Source: Chloroflexota bacterium (GTDB lineage Bacteria > Chloroflexota > Dehalococcoidia > Dehalococcoidales > JAUYDJ01). Taken from it: a stretch of DNA of 11,227 nucleotides. The stretch lies in contig JAUYDJ010000135.1 of assembly GCA_030690025.1 (NCBI GenBank), forward strand, positions 1 through 11,227, written 5' to 3'. The notes under the pieces are model-generated. The model did not search any database. It had not been told where the DNA came from and worked only from the letters and a program-made list of their open reading frames with translations. This document shows positions 7,609 through 11,227 of the stretch, piece by piece; positions within the stretch are counted from its first letter, which is position 1; every line of letters starts with the position of its first letter. The translations under genes were made by a program, and so were the position numbers.

Positions 7609-7636
7609 ATTTAAGGTGATGTTAAAACTATGTAAA
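7583..7636 (-). promoter_or_regulatory. Predicted Pho-box promoter of mgsA-pstSCAB-phoU
   Basis: Reading the minus strand there are four hexamers at exactly 11-bp steps: TTTACA (7631-7636), TTAACA (7620-7625), TTAAAT (7609-7614) and TTAATC (7598-7603). After a 9-nt gap comes TATGAT (7583-7588), a five-of-six match to the -10 consensus. There is no separate -35, as expected for an activator-dependent promoter. Transcription would start near 7576, about 20 nt before the mgsA ATG. Four direct TTAACA-like repeats just upstream of -10 match the known PhoP-activated promoter layout of B. subtilis. Binding itself is inferred. Confidence 0.75.
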
Positions 7637-7640
7637 ATTT

Positions 7641-8036
7641 TCACCCAACCAGTTCCTTAACTAATTCTTCAACCCTATTTTTCACTTCGTCCCTGATTTG
7701 CCTTACTCGCTCTAGCGGTTTCCCCCCCGGGTCCTCAAGCTGCCAGTCCTCGGTGGGGACAAAGCTGGCCGGACAAACCCCCTCAACACCACAACCCATG
7801 GTTATGACTCGTTCGACACCTTCCAGCATCTCTAGGGTTAGCAGTTTTGGTTTTCGGCGCCTGATGTCTATTCCTACCTCGCGCATTGCGGCCACCACCA
7901 CAGGATTGACCTTATCAGTTGGCTGGGTTCCTGCTGAAAAGCCCTTGGCTTTTCCTTTCGCCATCTGGTTAAAGAAGGCTTCGGCCATCTGACTGCGACC
8001 GGCATTATGCACACAGACGAACAATATTTTCTTCAT
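7641..8036 (-). CDS. arsC: Arsenate reductase, thioredoxin-type (LMW phosphatase fold), 131 aa
   Basis: Small cytoplasmic protein of the low-molecular-weight tyrosine phosphatase fold that reduces arsenate to arsenite. The P-loop is C8-VHNAG-R14-S at the N-terminus. The two resolving cysteines of the thioredoxin-coupled ArsC mechanism are at C82 and C88 (GCGVEGVC), and the catalytic acid is D102 in EDPGG. The three Cys argue for ArsC over a plain phosphatase, although residues between C8 and R14 differ from the classical pI258 enzyme. Its ATG overlaps the stop of the upstream DUF1232 gene by 4 nt (ATGA), so the two are cotranslated. Its place in a Pho-controlled unit fits the fact that arsenate enters cells by phosphate transporters. 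No arsR or efflux gene is nearby. Confidence 0.88.
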   Translation of the reverse strand: MKKILFVCVHNAGRSQMAEAFFNQMAKGKAKGFSAGTQPTDKVNPVVVAAMREVGIDIRRRKPKLLTLEMLEGVERVITMGCGVEGVCPASFVPTEDWQLEDPGGKPLERVRQIRDEVKNRVEELVKELVG

Positions 8037-8359
8037 GGAGACCTCTTATCTTTCCCTACATTCTCTACCCGGATTCGGCAATCCTCGACAATTTCCTTTG
8101 GGACTAATTTCAAAGCTAACACAATCAGTCCGGGAACAATGATGATATCGTCAAGCTGTCCAATCACTGGAATAAAGTCCGGAATAATGTCGAAGGGTAA
8201 AAATGCATAACCGATGGCAAGCCACAGAAGGAACTTTGCCGGCTTTGGTGTCCGTGGGTCTTTCAATACAAAATAGTACACCAAGAGTTCCCGCTTGATT
8301 CGCCGCGCGAATAACCTGAGCTTACCAAACATAAGTTTGCAAAGGAGCGCTGATTTCAA
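8033..8359 (-). CDS. DUF1232 (YkvA-like) small membrane protein, 108 aa
   Basis: Function unknown in general. The DUF1232 signature is unmistakable at residues 51-71, reading YAFLPFDIIPDFIPVIGQ followed by LDD, within a hydrophobic stretch at about 42-86 that suggests one or two membrane helices. The N-terminus is basic (KLRLFARRIKRE) and likely cytoplasmic. The start is a TTG with only a weak GGAT upstream; an ATG at residue 10 is an alternative but has no ribosome-binding site. It is the first gene after a four-box Pho array and is translationally coupled to arsC, so a link to phosphate limitation, perhaps in the envelope, is suggested by context only. Confidence 0.85.
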   Translation of the reverse strand: MKSALLCKLMFGKLRLFARRIKRELLVYYFVLKDPRTPKPAKFLLWLAIGYAFLPFDIIPDFIPVIGQLDDIIIVPGLIVLALKLVPKEIVEDCRIRVENVGKDKRSP

Positions 8360-8374
8360 TAGTCATCCATTAGT

Positions 8375-8428
8375 AGCATAAAGGATGGACTTTAAGAGCG
8401 GTTTAAGGATTTGTTAAAGTCTTGTTAA
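8375..8428 (-). promoter_or_regulatory. Predicted Pho-box promoter of DUF1232-arsC
   Basis: On the minus strand four hexamers lie at exact 11-bp steps: TTAACA (8423-8428), TTAACA (8412-8417), TTAAAC (8401-8406) and TTAAAG (8390-8395). A 9-nt gap is followed by TATGCT (8375-8380), four of six to the -10 consensus. Geometry is identical to the array before mgsA. The array starts 4 nt after the phoR stop codon, and no terminator separates it from phoR. The predicted start near 8368 leaves only about 9 nt of leader before the TTG. Confidence 0.75.
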
Positions 8429-8431
8429 ATT

Positions 8432-10213
8432 TTACGGATTGCTCGCGCTGGGGTTTACTATGAGAGGAAGGCTAAAGGTGAAGGTGGAACCTTTACCCTC
8501 CTCGCTTTGAGCCCAGATATTGCCGCCATGGGCCTGGATGGTGTGTTTGGCAATAGCCAGTCCGAGGCCGGTTCCGCTGGTTGAACGGGACTTATCTGCT
8601 TTGAAGAAGCGCTCGAAAACGTGGGGTAAATCTTCTTTGGAAATTCCCATTCCGGTATCAGAAACATTGACAGTGACGGACTCGTTATCAGCCCTGGTAG
8701 AAAGTGCTATTCTTCCGCCGGGGTGGTTAAATTTGATGGCATTATGAACTAGATTAACTATCGTTTGTCGGATTCTTTCCTTGTCAGCTCCGACTATAGG
8801 GAGGTCCGCGGCGAGGTCGGTGACCATGGTAACCTGCTGCTTTCCCGTAAGTGGATTCATCTGAGCCACCACCTCTTCTATCAGAAGGTTAAGGTCTGTC
8901 GGTGCCATTCTGAGCTCAGCCCGGCTAGTCTCAATACGTGATAGCTCGGTAAGCTCGGATACCATTTGGGTTAGACGGTCAACCTCACCATCAATCCTTG
9001 TTAAGAAATCCATTGCCGCCTCTTTATCGTTGATAGCGCTATCTTTCAAGGTTTCGACCATAGCCTTGATTCCGGCAATCGGTGTCCTCAACTCATGAGA
9101 TATGTTGCCTACCAGCTCTCGGCGCATGGTTTGTAAGCTTCGGAGTTCTGTCAGGTCTTGAAACAGGATTAGCGCTGCCGACGACTTGCCCGCTGTTATT
9201 GGTACGACAATAACCCTGAGGAACCGGCCTGTCACGGAATCGAGCTGGGCAGTCTGCTCACGGGCTGTCTTGAGGCATTTCTTCACCACGTCGTCTATCT
9301 CGTAATCGTGAACGGCTTCTATCAGAGGGTGATCGGTTACTTTTGCCTCTTTGAAATTGAAAAGCCGCTCGGCCGCCGGATTGACTAACAAAATCCTTCC
9401 TTCAGAATCCGTCATCACAACCCCGTCAGTCAGGCTGGTGAGAACGGTCGCTAATTTGCTTCTTTCGTCCACTATTGTCGCCATCGTGGTTTTCAGGCTT
9501 AAGGACATCTCATTGAAGGCCCGGCCAAGTCTGCCTATCTCATCGCTAGTCCGCACTGGAATCTGTTGGTCTAGCTTTCCCGCAGAGATTCCCTCAGCTG
9601 CTTCGGTGATTCGCCTCACAGGTCGGGTTATCATTCTAGCAATGAGCGCAGCGGCTAGAATGACCAGTATAGCGACTATCGCTGTCGCAGAGACAATAGT
9701 CATAACTGCGCTATTTACCGAGCTTCCCACTGTTGTTAGCGGAAGAGCTACTCGAGCTATACCCAAGATTTGCCCCTGATTCATTACAGACACGGCAACA
9801 TACATCATATTCTCGTGGAGGGTAGCGCTGTAGCGAGTGGCCTGACCCACACCGGAAGACAGTGCCGCTACTACCTCAGGGCGGGTAGCATGATTTTCCA
9901 TAGTTAGCGGGTCCTGGTCAGTATCACCCAGGACAGTGCCGTCTTTGGCGATAAGCGTTATTCTGGCTTGAATTTCTTTGCCGGTTGTCTTGGCAACACT
10001 GTCAAGCTCACTTTGTTTGCCCGAGTCCGCAAAAGCAGGCAAGCTGATTTTAGCAACGAGTCTGGCTTCATTCGTTAGTTGAGTCTCCAAGTGGTTAATC
10101 TGAGTGTCCTTGGCAGAATTAACCATGTAGAATCCCAAAATACTCATCCCGGCCAGGACAAGTAGTATGAAAGGAATCGTGATTTTCCAATAAATACTGT
10201 GCGACACCATCAC
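8432..10213 (-). CDS. phoR: PhoR-type phosphate sensor histidine kinase, 593 aa
   Basis: Membrane kinase that phosphorylates the adjacent regulator under phosphate limitation. Order of parts: membrane helix at about 11-31, an extracytoplasmic sensor domain at 32-170 (PAS/Cache-like), second helix at about 171-193, HAMP at about 194-247, PAS at about 252-355, HisKA with phospho-acceptor H373 in NISHELRTP, and an ATPase domain with N-box NLVHNAIKF (487-495), G1 DTGMG (519-523), F-box FERFF (533-537) and G2 GTGLGL (547-552). This size and domain order match Gram-positive PhoR/WalK-like kinases, not the short E. coli PhoR. The GTG at 10213 overlaps the regulator stop by 4 nt; an ATG at 10210 overlaps by one. 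The specificity call rests on its neighbours. Confidence 0.9.
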   Translation of the reverse strand: MMVSHSIYWKITIPFILLVLAGMSILGFYMVNSAKDTQINHLETQLTNEARLVAKISLPAFADSGKQSELDSVAKTTGKEIQARITLIAKDGTVLGDTDQDPLTMENHATRPEVVAALSSGVGQATRYSATLHENMMYVAVSVMNQGQILGIARVALPLTTVGSSVNSAVMTIVSATAIVAILVILAAALIARMITRPVRRITEAAEGISAGKLDQQIPVRTSDEIGRLGRAFNEMSLSLKTTMATIVDERSKLATVLTSLTDGVVMTDSEGRILLVNPAAERLFNFKEAKVTDHPLIEAVHDYEIDDVVKKCLKTAREQTAQLDSVTGRFLRVIVVPITAGKSSAALILFQDLTELRSLQTMRRELVGNISHELRTPIAGIKAMVETLKDSAINDKEAAMDFLTRIDGEVDRLTQMVSELTELSRIETSRAELRMAPTDLNLLIEEVVAQMNPLTGKQQVTMVTDLAADLPIVGADKERIRQTIVNLVHNAIKFNHPGGRIALSTRADNESVTVNVSDTGMGISKEDLPHVFERFFKADKSRSTSGTGLGLAIAKHTIQAHGGNIWAQSEEGKGSTFTFSLPLIVNPSASNP

Positions 10214-10914
10214 CCCTCTAGCTTATACCCCACGCCCCGGACTGTTACCAGGAGTTTGGGCTCGTTTGGATTATCCTCTATCTTCTCTCGAAGCCACCGT
10301 ATATGAACGTCCACTGTCCGAGTCTCACCAGCAAAATCATAGCCCCATACCTTTTCCAGAAGCTGGTCCCGGCTGAACACGAAGCCCTTATTTTTGACCA
10401 GAAAAGCTAGCAAGTCAAACTCTTTTGGTGTTAGCCCAAGCGTTGCTGCTCCTTTTGAAGCCTGGTGGCGGGCGATATCAACCTCAACGTCGCCGACTTT
10501 TAGCAATGCCTCTTCAGGTCCCAGTTGCGTTTCAACCATCTTAGCTCGGCGCAGCATGGCTCTTACGCGAGCTAGTAGCTCTCTTAGACTGAAAGGTTTG
10601 GTCATGTAATCGTCGGCGCCAATTTCAAGCCCAACTATCTTGTCGGTCTCTTCAGCCTTTGCGGTGAGCATCAGTATTGGGACTATCATTTCCTTACGTA
10701 GAATGCGGCATACCTCAAAGCCGCTCACTTTTGGTAGCATTATGTCCAGGATGATGAGGTCAGGCTTTTCTTTACGGGCCATATCCAAGGCCTGAGCGCC
10801 ATCAGCCGCAGTGACGACGTCGTAGCCCTCTTTACGCAGATTATATTTGAGGGTGTCCAACAGATTGCGGTCATCTTCGACAATCAGAATCTTGTCGCTG
10901 GTCACTTCAGCCAT
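10210..10914 (-). CDS. phoB: PhoB/PhoP-type response regulator, OmpR family, 234 aa
   Basis: DNA-binding regulator activated by PhoR. The receiver domain (about 8-122) has acidic residues D14/D15, phospho-acceptor D57 in LIILDIMLP, T84 and K106 in MTKPF. The winged-helix domain (about 137-234) has a recognition helix around TRTVDVHIRWLREKI and the C-terminal wing TVRGVGY. The start is placed at the ATG at 10914, because the 12 codons upstream coincide with a near-perfect promoter (-35 at the would-be TTG start). This puts the transcription start at or next to the ATG. A GTG four codons in (after AEV), 11 nt from an AGGAG, is the alternative. Gram-positive PhoP homologues of this type bind TTAACA repeats, which agrees with the two arrays downstream. 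Confidence 0.92.
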   Translation of the reverse strand: MAEVTSDKILIVEDDRNLLDTLKYNLRKEGYDVVTAADGAQALDMARKEKPDLIILDIMLPKVSGFEVCRILRKEMIVPILMLTAKAEETDKIVGLEIGADDYMTKPFSLRELLARVRAMLRRAKMVETQLGPEEALLKVGDVEVDIARHQASKGAATLGLTPKEFDLLAFLVKNKGFVFSRDQLLEKVWGYDFAGETRTVDVHIRWLREKIEDNPNEPKLLVTVRGVGYKLEG

Positions 10915-10921
10915 CACTCCT

Positions 10922-10950
10922 AGTATAGAATGAACAGAGCAGCCTATCAA
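10922..10950 (-). promoter_or_regulatory. Near-consensus housekeeping promoter of phoBR
   Basis: TTGATA (10945-10950), a 17-bp spacer and TATACT (10922-10927) match the sigma-70 consensus at five of six positions in each hexamer. The predicted start falls at about 10914-10916, that is at the regulator's ATG, so the message could be leaderless. No 11-bp-spaced TTAACA series lies upstream, so expression is predicted to be basal and not Pho-autoregulated. Confidence 0.75.
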
Positions 10951-10989
10951 ATGCCAGCATGAACGAGAAGGCGGTTCCGTGATGTAAAC

Positions 10990-11169
10990 TTACAGTGAAG
11001 GTTTCGAGTAAGAAACCAACAACTGTTGCAAAGCCGGGATAAGTCCCTTCTTCTCAAACAGAAGTTCGGGAACTGTTCCGAATGGCCCACCAAAGGGGAC
11101 GATACCTAGAGCTCCTATGGTAGGCATGTAGGTATAATCTAGTCCAGCAGGGGTCTTTTTAAGGCACAT
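10990..11169 (-). CDS. Conserved small protein of unknown function, 59 aa
   Basis: Not recognised as any family. The ATG at 11169 is preceded by a stop two codons upstream in frame and by AGGAGG (11181-11186), 11 nt away, which is a long but possible spacing. The peptide begins MCLKKTPAGLDYTYMPTIGA and has a Gly/Pro-rich hydrophobic middle (PTIGALGIVPFGGPFGTVP, 16-34). It ends in an amphipathic segment ELLFEKKGLIPALQQLLVSY (35-54) and KPSL. The C-terminal half recurs at 2227-2313 with mainly synonymous changes, which is evidence for selection on the protein. It lies upstream of and codirectional with phoB, whose promoter is separate. It could be a free-standing peptide or part of a mobile repeated element. 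Confidence 0.6.
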   Translation of the reverse strand: MCLKKTPAGLDYTYMPTIGALGIVPFGGPFGTVPELLFEKKGLIPALQQLLVSYSKPSL

Positions 11170-11227
11170 GAATCAACAAGCCTCCTTTGAATGACTATTG
11201 CCGACCAACTCACACCCACGTCAGCGG

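Noticed and set aside
8364..8389. Short inverted repeat (TCCAT/ATGGA) around the DUF1232 -10 element
   Set aside because: Only 5-bp arms with a 14-bp spacer; expected by chance, unlike the 11-bp repeat at the mgsA promoter.
1..11227. CRISPR arrays, tRNA or rRNA genes
   Set aside because: No regularly spaced repeats of CRISPR length and no recognisable tRNA or rRNA sequence were seen on either strand.

Overview
The window looks like a chromosomal segment from a free-living bacterium with roughly even GC content and a monoderm-style phosphate-starvation system. PstS is a lipoprotein with a Pro-rich tether. The sensor and regulator resemble the PhoR/PhoP type of Gram-positive bacteria. The predicted Pho operators are TTAACA-type repeats, not E. 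coli CTGTCAT boxes. The gene complement would fit a Chloroflexota (Dehalococcoidia-like) or another deep-branching anaerobic lineage, but this placement is a guess, because no marker gene is present.

Layout. Positions 1-1019 hold the 3' part of an IS630-family transposase (+) and a strong intrinsic terminator. Positions 1078-1933 hold a monocistronic nitroreductase (+) with its own terminator. Positions 1934-2455 are mostly non-coding and contain a short remnant of a small-protein gene on the minus strand. Positions 2456-10950 are a continuous minus-strand phosphate block. In transcription order it reads phoB-type regulator, phoR-type kinase, DUF1232 protein, arsC-type reductase, mgsA, pstS, pstC, pstA, pstB, phoU. 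Positions 10990-11169 encode a 59-residue protein whose C-terminal half is the intact counterpart of the remnant at 2227-2313.

How it works together. PhoR senses phosphate status, probably through the Pst/PhoU complex, and phosphorylates the PhoB/PhoP-type regulator. The regulator gene has a near-consensus housekeeping promoter and no recognisable Pho box. Two other minus-strand intergenic gaps, before the DUF1232 gene and before mgsA, each carry four TTAACA-like hexamers at exact 11-bp spacing. In both, a TATGxT -10 element follows exactly 9 nt after the last hexamer. This is the geometry known for B. subtilis PhoP-activated promoters, and it predicts two Pho-regulated transcripts: DUF1232-arsC (reading on into the next unit) and mgsA-pstSCAB-phoU.

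The most interesting points are methylglyoxal synthase as the first gene of the Pho-controlled pst operon (the enzyme releases inorganic phosphate from DHAP), an arsenate reductase in the same regulon as the uptake system through which arsenate enters, and a small conserved protein that is not recognised. Its two copies flank the block and differ mostly at synonymous positions.
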